Shown here: one piece after another, positions 49,601 through 58,574 of the stretch
Layout of the letters: the number at the start of each line of letters is the position of its first letter
Position numbering within the stretch: position 1 is the first letter of the stretch
Assembly (NCBI RefSeq): GCF_019924045.1
Contig: NZ_JAHXBN010000018.1
Span: 372,001-436,000 of the forward strand
Direction: 5' to 3'
Length of the DNA: 64,000 bases
Origin: Dyadobacter fermentans
GTDB taxonomy: Bacteria; Bacteroidota; Bacteroidia; Cytophagales; Spirosomataceae
Program-made: the position numbers and the translations under genes
Notes under the pieces: model-generated
Databases searched by the model: none
What the model was told of the DNA's origin: nothing
Seen by the model: only the letters and a program-made list of their open reading frames with translations

Positions 49601-49808
49601 CACATTCGGGTACAACCTGGCGCTGAACAGCAAGGCTGTAAAACAGGTTTACTTCGGAGTTTACGGTCGTAACCTGGCCAACATTTACACCGCCAGCAAG
49701 TACATCGACCCCGAGTTCACCAATGGCGGCGGCAATATCCAGGGCCTCGAAGGCGGCAATATTCCGATACCCGCAACCTATGGTCTGAATGTAAATGTGA
49801 AGTTCTAA
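46629..49808 (+). CDS. SusC/RagA TonB-linked outer-membrane transporter
   Basis: A 1059-residue TonB-dependent transporter with signal peptide ([22 protein letters not shown]), N-domain ([24 protein letters not shown]), plug ([45 protein letters not shown]) and full barrel ending NVNVKF. No STN domain. It is the divergent counterpart of the SusC at 42591-45941, sharing the general family pattern but clearly a separate lineage. Pairs with the SusD 19 bases downstream to import an unknown ligand. Confidence 0.96.
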   Translation: [1059 protein letters not shown]

Positions 49809-49827
49809 CCACCTCAAACTGAAAATC

Positions 49828-51375
49828 ATGCAAAAGTTCATATATCAAAAAGGCATTCTGACCCTCGGCATCGGCGCATTGCTCGCCAGCTGCTCCGATA
49901 GCCATTTCGAGGACATCAATAAGGACCCGAACCGTCCCACCGCTGTGACGACGACCACCATTTTGCTCTCGGCCGAAAAGCAGGTGATCGACAACATCCG
50001 CAACGAGAACAGCTCCCTGCGCGGCTCACAGCTTTTTGCGCAGTATTACAGCCAGAATATTTACAGTGATCAGTCGCGGTATGACATTCCACGCTCGTAT
50101 TCGGATACTTATTGGAGCAATGCATACAAGGCATTGAATAACCTTAACGAGATCATCAAACTGAATACCGATCCTGCGACCAAAAGCATCGCAACCGCCG
50201 GAACAGCAGGAACCAATGCGAACCAGATCGCGATCGCGCGCATTCTGAAAGCTTACGCGTTCCAGAACCTGACGGATGTGTTTGGTAACATCCCTTACCA
50301 GTCATACGGCAGCCAGGATCCCGAGTTCCAGGCCTTGCAGCAGGAACCCGAAAACCTGAGCCCGGCCTACGCGAGCCAGCAGAAGATTTACCTCGACATC
50401 CTGAACGAGTTGAAAGCCGCCGGCGACACGCTGGCGAAATACAAAACCGCGACGACGTTCGGCACCTACGATGTGATCTACAAAGGCAAAAACGAGCTTT
50501 GGGCCAAGTTTGCGAATTCCCTGCGCCTGCGTATCGCGACGCGCATCCGTAAGCAGCAGCCTGCCGAGTCGAAAACGCATTTCGACGATGCGCTGGCAAA
50601 AGGCGTTTTCACTTCGAATGCGGATAATGCCGTGTTCAAATACCAGTCGCTCGCCCCGAACGAAGCGCCGCTTTACCGCGCCACGGTGACTGCAAACCGT
50701 AAGGACTTCGCCGTCTCGCATGTGATCGTTAATGTACTGAAAGGCGACCTGGGAACCGTAAAAGTGCAAGACCCGCGCCTGGCGGTGTACGCTTCCAAAA
50801 ATGCAGCCGGTAATTATGTAGGCCAGCCATACGGGCTTCCTGTGGCCGCAGCGGGGCTGCTTACCGCCACCGATGTGAGCCTTCCGGGCGCAGTTGTCAA
50901 TGCGGCCAATTACGGAGAAGTTTTGCAGGAATATGCCGAAGTCGCATTCCTGATTTCGGAATACAAAAACTGGGATCAGCAGGAGTACATCAATGGCGTG
51001 ACCGCTTCCCTGCAAAAATGGGGCATTGCACAGGCTGATATCACTACTTACCTCGCCGCGCTGCCGAAAGCTGACAAGGCCAACGTGTTAAACCAGAAAT
51101 ACCTGGCGCTTTACACACAAGGCGACGAGGCATGGGCCGAAATCCGCCGCACCGGCTACCCTACCTTCCTCGTGAAGCCCGGCGATATCGTTTGGAGTCG
51201 CACTGTGGATGGCAAAACGACCGATTATAAGTTCCAGCCGCTGTTCGGCGAGGGCGTACCGCAGCGCTTGTATTACCCACCGAAAGAACAGAGTGTGAAC
51301 CTGGCCAATTACCAGAATGCGGTGAAGGCACAAGGCAATGATGATATCACCACTGCTTTGTGGTGGAATAAGTAA
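49828..51375 (+). CDS. SusD/RagB-family outer-membrane lipoprotein
   Basis: A 515-residue surface lipoprotein with lipobox LLASCSDS and the group-typical FEDINKDPNRPT after it. Core motifs include LTDVFGNIPYQSYG and ELWAKFANSLRLRIATRI. It is the binding partner of the SusC encoded just upstream. A strong terminator follows, so this is a two-gene operon. No sugar-degrading gene is fused to the unit, and the ligand is not predictable. Confidence 0.95.
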   Translation: MQKFIYQKGILTLGIGALLASCSDSHFEDINKDPNRPTAVTTTTILLSAEKQVIDNIRNENSSLRGSQLFAQYYSQNIYSDQSRYDIPRSYSDTYWSNAYKALNNLNEIIKLNTDPATKSIATAGTAGTNANQIAIARILKAYAFQNLTDVFGNIPYQSYGSQDPEFQALQQEPENLSPAYASQQKIYLDILNELKAAGDTLAKYKTATTFGTYDVIYKGKNELWAKFANSLRLRIATRIRKQQPAESKTHFDDALAKGVFTSNADNAVFKYQSLAPNEAPLYRATVTANRKDFAVSHVIVNVLKGDLGTVKVQDPRLAVYASKNAAGNYVGQPYGLPVAAAGLLTATDVSLPGAVVNAANYGEVLQEYAEVAFLISEYKNWDQQEYINGVTASLQKWGIAQADITTYLAALPKADKANVLNQKYLALYTQGDEAWAEIRRTGYPTFLVKPGDIVWSRTVDGKTTDYKFQPLFGEGVPQRLYYPPKEQSVNLANYQNAVKAQGNDDITTALWWNK

Positions 51376-51395
51376 GAAGTACTAACAGTAAAGAG

Positions 51396-51421
51396 AGCTG
51401 CTCATCTAACGGTGAGCAGCT
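51396..51421 (+). terminator. Terminator of the plus-strand susCD operon
   Basis: AGCTGCTCA (51396-51404) pairs with TGAGCAGCT (51413-51421), an 8-base loop between, followed by TTTTT. Confidence 0.9.
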
Positions 51422-51587
51422 TTTTTATTGTCGGATACAACATCCGGGTTGTCCAGCCCGCCGGCTGATTTGTCCGGTTCGGCCAGGTTCCCGTTCCTGC
51501 CCGACCGAAGTGCAGCTAGTTTTGAATCATCCAAACGGGGAAATCGCCTGGCGGACATTCAACCATCGATCTTAAACATTTCAAAAA

Positions 51588-52625
51588 ATGGAAATCAGCA
51601 ATAAATACAGCCGTCGTAACTTCCTGGGCCTCGCCGCTCTTACTTTTGCCGCCACACAACTACTGCCTTCAAAAGCATTGGCCAATACAAAAACCAATCC
51701 GCAACCGGGCAGCGGGACCTATGCATTTGGAGAAATCAAACAGATAGAAGCGGGTGTGCTGAACGTCGGCTACGCTGAAACCGGCCCGGCTAACGGGCAG
51801 CCGGTAATATTGCTGCACGGCTGGCCATACGACATCCACAGCTATGCCGAAACCGCCGAATTGCTCGCCAATGCAGGTTACCGGGTGATCGTACCGCACT
51901 TAAGAGGACATGGAACCACCCGTTTCCTCTCCGAAAAGACTTTTCGGAACGGGCAGCAGGCGGCCGTTGCATTGGACATTATCGCACTCATGGACGCGCT
52001 TAAAATCAAACAGGCTATCCTCGGCGGTTTCGACTGGGGCGCGCGCACGGCAAACATTATCGCGGCGCTCTGGCCGGAACGCGTGAAAGGGATGGTGTCT
52101 GTGAATGGCTACCTGATCAACAACCTCGAAAGAAATCAGCAACCGCTATCGCCCGCTGCCGAATGGGGATGGTGGTACCAATACTATTTCGCGACCGATC
52201 GCGGCCAGAAAGGGTACACGGCCAACTGGTACGACTTCAACAAACTGATCTGGAAAAATGTATCACCCAAATGGGCCTTCGACCAGGCCACCTACGACCG
52301 TTCGGCAGGATCATTCAAAAACCCCGACTACGCGGCCATCGTGATCCACAACTACCGCTGGCGGTTGAGCATCGAGCCGGGCGAGAAGCAATACGACGAA
52401 ATCGAGCGAAAACTCGCGGCCGGACCGGTCATTTCAGTTCCGACGGTAACACTCGACGGCGATTCGGACGGTGTAGTTCCTGCCGGTGACGGCTCGGCAT
52501 TTGCCCGCAAGGCTACCGGCAAGCATGTGCACCACGTGGTGAAAGGCGCGGGGCACAACCTGCCCCAGGAAGCGCCCCAGGCATTTGCAGACGCTGTCAT
52601 CGAGGCCGATCGTTTAGCGAATTGA
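51588..52625 (+). CDS. Tat-exported alpha/beta hydrolase with Asp nucleophile
   Basis: A 345-residue hydrolase. The N-terminus has a twin-arginine signal (YSRRNFLGLAALTFAAT), so it is folded before export. The alpha/beta-hydrolase core shows the oxyanion-hole motif HGWP, the nucleophile elbow GGFDWGART with Asp rather than Ser, an acidic residue in DGDSDGVVP, and the catalytic His in GAGHNLPQE. An Asp nucleophile is typical of epoxide hydrolases and haloalkane dehalogenases. Preferred substrate unknown. Its stop is 6 bases from the stop of the convergent GH28 gene. Confidence 0.9.
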   Translation: MEISNKYSRRNFLGLAALTFAATQLLPSKALANTKTNPQPGSGTYAFGEIKQIEAGVLNVGYAETGPANGQPVILLHGWPYDIHSYAETAELLANAGYRVIVPHLRGHGTTRFLSEKTFRNGQQAAVALDIIALMDALKIKQAILGGFDWGARTANIIAALWPERVKGMVSVNGYLINNLERNQQPLSPAAEWGWWYQYYFATDRGQKGYTANWYDFNKLIWKNVSPKWAFDQATYDRSAGSFKNPDYAAIVIHNYRWRLSIEPGEKQYDEIERKLAAGPVISVPTVTLDGDSDGVVPAGDGSAFARKATGKHVHHVVKGAGHNLPQEAPQAFADAVIEADRLAN

Positions 52626-52631
52626 GCTGAC

Positions 52632-54215
52632 TTAATCCAGCCCCTCCGGCTTATCCGGTACACATTCCGTGAACCGGATATTTTTGGAGTTTTCGCCCTG
52701 GACGTCCATTACCAGCTTTCTCCCGGGAATGTTGAAATACACTTTTTCAAAAAGCACGTCCCGAACGTCGAGCGCACGCATGAGGGTATCCGTAACAGTA
52801 ATCGAAGCTGCCCGGATCGTGATATGTTCTGCGTCACTCGCCTTGAATGCCGTTTTGGCATTCACATAGGCGTTTTCGATTAAGAGGTTCGCCGCGGGCG
52901 ATTCCGGGATGCCGGTGATATCAATAAAAGTCCTTGCCTTTTCGACGACTATGAACCGCGCTGTAATATTGCGGTATGCGGGCGTAAGTTTATCCACGGG
53001 CCGGGCAGGAAGGCGGTCGGCAAGCTCTCCAACATATTGCCGGCTGCCCAGCATATCGAACTTCACCGCGTCGCCGCGCAGGATCATACGTATGCGCTCG
53101 TATGTGAGGTTATCGCCGCCACCTGCACGCGAACGGCGCGTTTTGAATCGCAGGCCCGTATCGGTATCATCAAAAACGCAGTCGTAGACGTAGACATTGC
53201 GGATCATCCCGGCCGTTTCGCTCCCGCACGTAATGCCCCCGTGCCCCTCACGTGCGAGGCAATAGCGGATCACCACATTCTCCGTCGGCTTGTTCACCCG
53301 GATACCGTCATCGCCACGCCCGGCTTTGATCGTGAAGCAATCGTCGCCGCAGCTGAGCGTGCAATATTCGATGAGCACATTCCGTGATGACTCGATATCG
53401 ATCCCATCACCGCGCGGGATGCCTACCGAACGCACGGTAATGCCCCGGATAATCACATGATCACAATACACCGGCACCACGTTCCAGAATGGCGTGTTTT
53501 CGAGCGTAATGCCTTCTATATAGACTTTTTTACAGTTAATAGGCGATATAAACATCGGCGGAAATATGAAGCCGCCGTCTTTCCCTTCATACACGCGCTC
53601 ATGCACCGGCTTGTCGGCCGGCACCACTTTTTCGATCACATTCACATTCATATACTGCTTCCGGACCGGCCCATCGGGTGGCCCCACAAGCTTACCTTTC
53701 CCGGTCACCGCGATATTCTCCTGGCCGTTGGCATAAATCAACGCTCCTAGCGACATCAGTTCCACACCTTCGTTCCTTGTAAACACCGCCGGGAGGTAAT
53801 CCTCAATTTCTGCACTAAAATGCAGCTCCGCGCCTTCGCTAATGTGCAGGTTTACATTACTTTTCAAACTAATGCGGCCGGTTTTCCAAATGCCACGGGG
53901 AATGATCACCGTTCCGCCTTTCTTCCTGCTCACCTCATCGATCGCCGACTGGATCACCTTCGTAACCATTGTTCCCTCGCGGGCGCCTTTGTCGGCGATA
54001 TTGATGGTTAATGCAGGAAAGGCAGGTATTGTAAAAACCGGCATCGGGAACGGCGCTTTCACCGGTGCTATCGTGGCCGGTAACCTGCCCGCGCCGACGT
54101 CCGCTGCCTTGGGAACGGGCTTCGCAAGGCTATCCGTGCTATTTTGCCCATTTACGACTCCCCAGCATACCGAGGTAACCAATACCAAAATCCAGAATTT
54201 TAAATACTTCATCAT
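52632..54215 (-). CDS. Glycoside hydrolase family 28 (polygalacturonase-like)
   Basis: A 527-residue exported enzyme with a signal peptide and a right-handed beta-helix. The GH28 active-site motifs are present: GDGIDIESSRN (in place of NTDGID), SCGDDCFTIKAG with the paired Asp, GHGGITCGSE with the His, and RFKTRRSRGG-like for the RIK motif (RFKTRRSRAGG). GH28 enzymes cut galacturonan or rhamnogalacturonan linkages in pectin. It may supply oligomers to one of the SusCD pairs to its left, but there is no direct evidence. First Met at 54215; a second Met follows directly. Confidence 0.92.
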   Translation of the reverse strand: MMKYLKFWILVLVTSVCWGVVNGQNSTDSLAKPVPKAADVGAGRLPATIAPVKAPFPMPVFTIPAFPALTINIADKGAREGTMVTKVIQSAIDEVSRKKGGTVIIPRGIWKTGRISLKSNVNLHISEGAELHFSAEIEDYLPAVFTRNEGVELMSLGALIYANGQENIAVTGKGKLVGPPDGPVRKQYMNVNVIEKVVPADKPVHERVYEGKDGGFIFPPMFISPINCKKVYIEGITLENTPFWNVVPVYCDHVIIRGITVRSVGIPRGDGIDIESSRNVLIEYCTLSCGDDCFTIKAGRGDDGIRVNKPTENVVIRYCLAREGHGGITCGSETAGMIRNVYVYDCVFDDTDTGLRFKTRRSRAGGGDNLTYERIRMILRGDAVKFDMLGSRQYVGELADRLPARPVDKLTPAYRNITARFIVVEKARTFIDITGIPESPAANLLIENAYVNAKTAFKASDAEHITIRAASITVTDTLMRALDVRDVLFEKVYFNIPGRKLVMDVQGENSKNIRFTECVPDKPEGLD

Positions 54216-54292
54216 ATCTACGTACCAATGCCAAAATCTTCACCCGGAAGACGAGGGTCGGCCGTAACTACTCTTCATGAAGGGAGCCATTT

Positions 54293-54634
54293 TTATGAAG
54301 ATAAAAATTGGAGACGCCTACGGTTTCTATCCAATCGACTAACTCTCCCAACATGCAACTTCCGGTATTCAGCCGGGCTTTGCGAAATGTGCTTTTTGAA
54401 ATAATTGCTAAAATGAGGTGCTTCAAGAAAGCCTAACCGGATGGCTATTTCCTTGATGGTCAGGGCAGGATTTTGCAACATGCCCCTGGCTTCGGCAACG
54501 GTTTTATCGGCGATCCACGCACTGACGGATTGGCCGGGCTTACTGCGAATTACGCTCTATAAATAGTTGACATGCAGAAATTGCAGGTCCGCGTAGTCCT
54601 GCACGCGCAAAGGGATAACCAGGTTGTGTACCAT
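54293..54634 (-). pseudogene. Degraded AraC-family regulator
   Basis: The minus strand encodes the two helix-turn-helix units of an AraC-type regulator: ADLQFLHVNYL, then an in-frame TAG, then SVIRSKPGQSVSAWIADKTV and LQNPALTIKEIAIRLGF followed by EAPHFSNYFKKHISQSPAEYRK. The TAG falls in the first HTH (54562-54564), where family members have Asn or Ser. The N-terminal sensory domain is missing altogether. What remains from a downstream Met (54481) would give only the second HTH. It is a decayed regulator, possibly once of the GH28 gene next to it. Confidence 0.8.
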
Positions 54635-54804
54635 GAGTCAGAAGTGACGAAAACCGCTCAATAAGTTGAAGCTTTGATAACAGGCCTTCCGGCTAGAAAT
54701 GTTTGTACAACACATAGAATTTATTATAAATCTAAGCTATTATTGCATCCTTGAATCCCACTCCACTTTGTCATTTAATGACGGCACTTTCTGTTGACCC
54801 GGCT

Positions 54805-57800
54805 ATGAAACTTGCGAAGATTATAACCCTTCTCATCTCCCTCATGGCCGCGCTGCCCGCTGGGGGACAAGATATCGCCGATTTCACCACTCAGCATTAC
54901 ACCAGCGACAACGGCCTGCCGCAAAACAGTGTGATGCAGCTCAGAAAAGACAAAAACGGTTTCGTATGGATGACCACTCAGGGCGGTCTGGTACGGTTCG
55001 ACGGGACGCACTTTGCAACTTACAACCTCAACAACACACCTCAACTAACCACCAACCGCATTATTGAACTGGGACTTACGGGCGATAGCTCCGTTTATTT
55101 CAAGGACACGGGTTTTAAAGTCATTTCCTTTGATGAAAACAACCAGCCTTATGTGCTGAACCAGCGCCTCCGGAACCGGGCGGTGGTTTTGCGATCGCAG
55201 AAAAACCAGTTTGACGTCATCCAAAACCTGAGACCGGCGGACCGCCGAGCCCTCGGATCTCTATTCGGCACTTTTGCGACCGACTCGAAATATTATCAGA
55301 TCGGTCGCCTCGGCGACGGGTTTCTGAGCATCGGCGAGGGCCATTTATTCTACCTAAGTCAAAAGAAGGTGGTTTTTAGAAAAATATTCGATCATCCCGC
55401 ACTCTTTTTCGACAAGGCAGGTCTCCTGAATAACCGTATGTATATTGTCGAGCCGAATGGGCGTATTCTTTGTATCGATTCCACCGGACAAGAGTACACA
55501 GTACTTCCCAGAATAATCGGCGGCGGCATTGCAGAATTTGGCCAGGATGCGCACTTGTACCAACAAGGCAACCGCCTTTTCTTGCGTAACATTAATACCT
55601 TTTATGAACTGATTGCGGAATCGCCTGCGGCAGGCGATCCTGCGACAGGCGGCCCTGCGACAGGCGGCCCTGCGGCAGGCGATCCTGCGGCAGGCGATCC
55701 TGCGGCAGGCAACAGGGAACTTCTATGCAAGCCTGTTCTGAAAACAGGGGATATCGGTAGTATTGCATGCTATCTCAACATCCCGGAGTCCGGTATTCAC
55801 GTAGTGGGCACGCTTACCAACGGCGTATACATTTTTAAAAAGAAACAGTTTCAAACTGTGCGCATTCCGGGGACGAGCAACAATTTTTACAGCCAGCATT
55901 TGTACAAAAACACTGGCCTCCTCACCGATCATGGGGCAATCCTACCCACGGGCATCATCACGGGCGCCCCCTTTCCGCTGTATTCAAGGACCGGTATCCT
56001 GGTCGACAGAGAAGGTAATGTATGGATGAACAGAGTGCCCAAATATCTGGAACAACGCAGTCCCGATCTGAAATGGATCCGCAACGTTTTTATAGAAAGC
56101 TCTTTTGGGAAATTCGCACAGACCGCCGACGGAAGTATATGGGTTAATCTGTCGGCCGGAAAACTGGGAAAAATCGTTGGAGATTCGGTCCGTTGGCTCA
56201 ATTTAGCCAAGAAAGTGCAGACCTTTCAGCCTATAAACAATACCGAATTCTGGACTTCCGACGGCAAAGGTTTGTTTCTGACGAATGTAGAAAACGGTAC
56301 CTCCCGGGAGATCCCCGAAATGGCAGGCCGGGAAGTCAGAGCCTATTACCTGGATAAAAGGCAAACACTCTGGGCCGGAACTTATGGCCAGGGTTTCTAC
56401 GCCGTCCGCAATGGCAAAGCCACCACTCTCCCGCTCGACCGCAACGGCCACCTGCTGGCGGTCCACACCTTCCTGGAAGATAAAAAGGGTTTTATGTGGA
56501 TGACCACCAACCACGGGCTTTTCAAATGTAAAATCCAGGATCTGTACGACTACCTCGACGGCAAAGCCAGTAGCGTATTTTACTATTATTATGACAAAAG
56601 TAACGGCTTCACCAACAACGAGTTCAATGGCGGCTGCGACCCCTCTTCTGTGGCGTTCCCCGATGGAAAATTCTCGTTTCCGTCCATGGAGGGGCTGGTG
56701 CAGGTGTATCCGGACAGCATCGTCGACATTCTGCCCAATGCACGGATATTGATCGATAAGTTTGTTGTCGACGGCAAGCAACAGCCGTTCAGTACGGCCC
56801 TGAGGCTGCCCCCTTCTTTTAATCGCATTGAGGTCACGCTCGCCTCCCCTTACTTCGGGCTGCCCGAGAATCAATATCTGGAATATAATATCAAGGGACT
56901 CGACGACGAATGGTACCCGCTGAACAGCAACCTGACCATCACGCTCAACCGCCTGAGTTACGGCAATTACGTCCTGCAAGTGCGTAAAAAGGCAGGTTTT
57001 GGGCGCAATAATGTGAATGTGCTCGTGAAGAATTTGACGGTGGACCCATTCTGGTACCAAACCTGGTACAGCATGTTGTTCGCTCTTTGCCTGCTGGCGT
57101 TTTCCTTTTATGTGGTAGTAAAGCTACGCTACCATTATCTGACCCAACGAAAAAAACAGCTGGAAGCCCAGGTTCGCGAACGCACCCGCCAGCTCGAATA
57201 TAGTAACCGGCTGAAAGAGAAGATTACCCTGCTCCTCGCCCACGACTTGCAATCGCCGCTGCATTTTCTGAACCTGCTGTCGGATCACGTGACGGCGGCG
57301 CTGGAAAAAGAGCATTTCGAAGACGTGAAGAACGGAACTGCGGAGATCAAAAAGGCAGCCACGAATCTCCATGCTTTTGTGAAGGAGATCAATCTCTGGA
57401 CTAAATCGCAGCAGGAAGATTTCTTCCTCAGCATGCGCCCGTTCCTGTTCGATGGCCTGGCCGATGAGCTGAGATCGTTTTTCAAAGAAATGCTTTTATT
57501 GAAAAACAATACCCTGGAATTCGTTAATACGGGCGGCTGGGAGCTTTTTACGAACCGTGAGATCCTGAAAGCCGTAATCCGCAACCTGATCGACAATTCC
57601 AACAAATACACAACCGGCGGGCATATCAGGGTCGAACTGGACAGGCTCGATGAAAAACACCTGAGGCTTTCAGTTTCGGACAACGGGCGGGGTATGTCTC
57701 CGGCCGACCTGAGCAAAATTAACCGGCGCATCGAAAATGTGCTCACGACAGCGGGGATCGAACAAAGCGGCCGTCTCGGCTATCAGATCATCATCGATTT

Positions 57801-57948
57801 CGTGGCGCGCCTAGCATGCAAGCTGGAAGTAAACAGCATTGTCGGGCAGGGAACAACTGTCACGATTTCCGGCCTTTTACCAGGCCAAGCTAACACAACA
57901 GACGCTATTTTGGAGGATATTGCTCCGACTGATTTCACTACGTTATGA
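54805..57948 (+). CDS. Two-component-propeller sensor histidine kinase
   Basis: A 1047-residue sensor. After a signal peptide (MKLAKIITLLISLMAALPAG) come periplasmic beta-propeller repeats (YTSDNGLPQNSV, GFVWMTTQGGLVRFDG and others), a Y_Y_Y domain (about 640-740; YLEYNIKGLDDEWYPL), one membrane helix (about 755-775), a coiled coil, a HisKA-type helix with AHDLQSPLHFL (phospho-acceptor His) and an HATPase domain (NLIDNSNKYT, SDNGRGM, GRLGYQI). Unlike the fused hybrid regulators common in Bacteroidota polysaccharide loci, it lacks receiver and AraC domains; the response regulator is the next gene, overlapping by ATGA. A Pro-Ala-Gly repeat interrupts the propeller near residues 274-303. Start ATG at 54805 begins the signal peptide. 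Confidence 0.93.
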   Translation: MKLAKIITLLISLMAALPAGGQDIADFTTQHYTSDNGLPQNSVMQLRKDKNGFVWMTTQGGLVRFDGTHFATYNLNNTPQLTTNRIIELGLTGDSSVYFKDTGFKVISFDENNQPYVLNQRLRNRAVVLRSQKNQFDVIQNLRPADRRALGSLFGTFATDSKYYQIGRLGDGFLSIGEGHLFYLSQKKVVFRKIFDHPALFFDKAGLLNNRMYIVEPNGRILCIDSTGQEYTVLPRIIGGGIAEFGQDAHLYQQGNRLFLRNINTFYELIAESPAAGDPATGGPATGGPAAGDPAAGDPAAGNRELLCKPVLKTGDIGSIACYLNIPESGIHVVGTLTNGVYIFKKKQFQTVRIPGTSNNFYSQHLYKNTGLLTDHGAILPTGIITGAPFPLYSRTGILVDREGNVWMNRVPKYLEQRSPDLKWIRNVFIESSFGKFAQTADGSIWVNLSAGKLGKIVGDSVRWLNLAKKVQTFQPINNTEFWTSDGKGLFLTNVENGTSREIPEMAGREVRAYYLDKRQTLWAGTYGQGFYAVRNGKATTLPLDRNGHLLAVHTFLEDKKGFMWMTTNHGLFKCKIQDLYDYLDGKASSVFYYYYDKSNGFTNNEFNGGCDPSSVAFPDGKFSFPSMEGLVQVYPDSIVDILPNARILIDKFVVDGKQQPFSTALRLPPSFNRIEVTLASPYFGLPENQYLEYNIKGLDDEWYPLNSNLTITLNRLSYGNYVLQVRKKAGFGRNNVNVLVKNLTVDPFWYQTWYSMLFALCLLAFSFYVVVKLRYHYLTQRKKQLEAQVRERTRQLEYSNRLKEKITLLLAHDLQSPLHFLNLLSDHVTAALEKEHFEDVKNGTAEIKKAATNLHAFVKEINLWTKSQQEDFFLSMRPFLFDGLADELRSFFKEMLLLKNNTLEFVNTGGWELFTNREILKAVIRNLIDNSNKYTTGGHIRVELDRLDEKHLRLSVSDNGRGMSPADLSKINRRIENVLTTAGIEQSGRLGYQIIIDFVARLACKLEVNSIVGQGTTVTISGLLPGQANTTDAILEDIAPTDFTTL
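55624..55713 (+). repeat. Six 15-bp in-frame tandem repeats in the sensor gene
   Basis: Six units of CCTGCGGCAGGCGAT and close variants encode PAAGD/PATGG pentapeptides. The junctions hold the palindrome GCCTGCGGCAGGC. As unit length is a multiple of three, changes in copy number leave the frame intact and would only alter a linker in the periplasmic propeller. Confidence 0.95.
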
Positions 57949-58574
57949 AAAAGATATTGATTGCCGACGACCATTCGCTGGTTCGTTACGGGCTTAAAGT
58001 TGCACTCACCAACCACTTCGCCGACGCGGAGATCGACGAAAGCTGGGACGGCCAGTCGATGATGGCCCGGCTTAAAGTCAACACCTACGACCTTGTGCTG
58101 CTCGATCTGAACATGCCCGACACCGATATCAGCACGATCCTGCATTGGATCAGAAATTTTCATCCCGACACGCGAGTCCTGATCGTTTCCATGAACAACG
58201 AAGTGGTTTTTGGCAAAAGGGCCCTGCAAATGGGCGCACACGGCTATATCGAGAAAGATGCTTCGCCCGAAGAACTGATCAAGGCTGTGGATGTTGTCAC
58301 CGCGGGAAAGAAATACATGAGCGCCGATCTGGCCGACGCCATCGTCAACGACACACTGAACCGCAAGACATCGAACCCGTTCGACGAACTGACGCCCCGG
58401 GAATTTCAGGTAGCGATCTACATCATTCAGGATTACACCATTACGCAAATCAGCGAGCTGATGCAGCTTCAATACACCTCCGTGAGCACATTCCGGCGGC
58501 GCATTTTCGAAAAGCTGAATATCGCCGACCGAAAAGCGCTGGTACAACTGGCCGAGGCTTACAAACTTAATTGA
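57945..58574 (+). CDS. NarL/LuxR-type response regulator
   Basis: A 209-residue response regulator with an N-terminal receiver (acidic pair in ILIADDHS, phospho-Asp in VLLDLNMP, Thr/Ser switch in VLIVSMNN, Lys in GYIEKDAS) and a C-terminal LuxR-type helix-turn-helix (LTPREFQVAIYIIQDYTITQ and a recognition helix with STFRRRIFEKLNI). Overlaps the sensor kinase by ATGA, so the two form a translationally coupled pair. Its 3' end overlaps the convergent HxlR gene by 8 bases. Targets unknown. Confidence 0.95.
   Translation: MKKILIADDHSLVRYGLKVALTNHFADAEIDESWDGQSMMARLKVNTYDLVLLDLNMPDTDISTILHWIRNFHPDTRVLIVSMNNEVVFGKRALQMGAHGYIEKDASPEELIKAVDVVTAGKKYMSADLADAIVNDTLNRKTSNPFDELTPREFQVAIYIIQDYTITQISELMQLQYTSVSTFRRRIFEKLNIADRKALVQLAEAYKLN

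Noticed and set aside
55624..55713. Tandem repeats as a possible CRISPR array
   Set aside because: Units are 15 bp with no spacers, in frame within a gene, and there are no cas genes.
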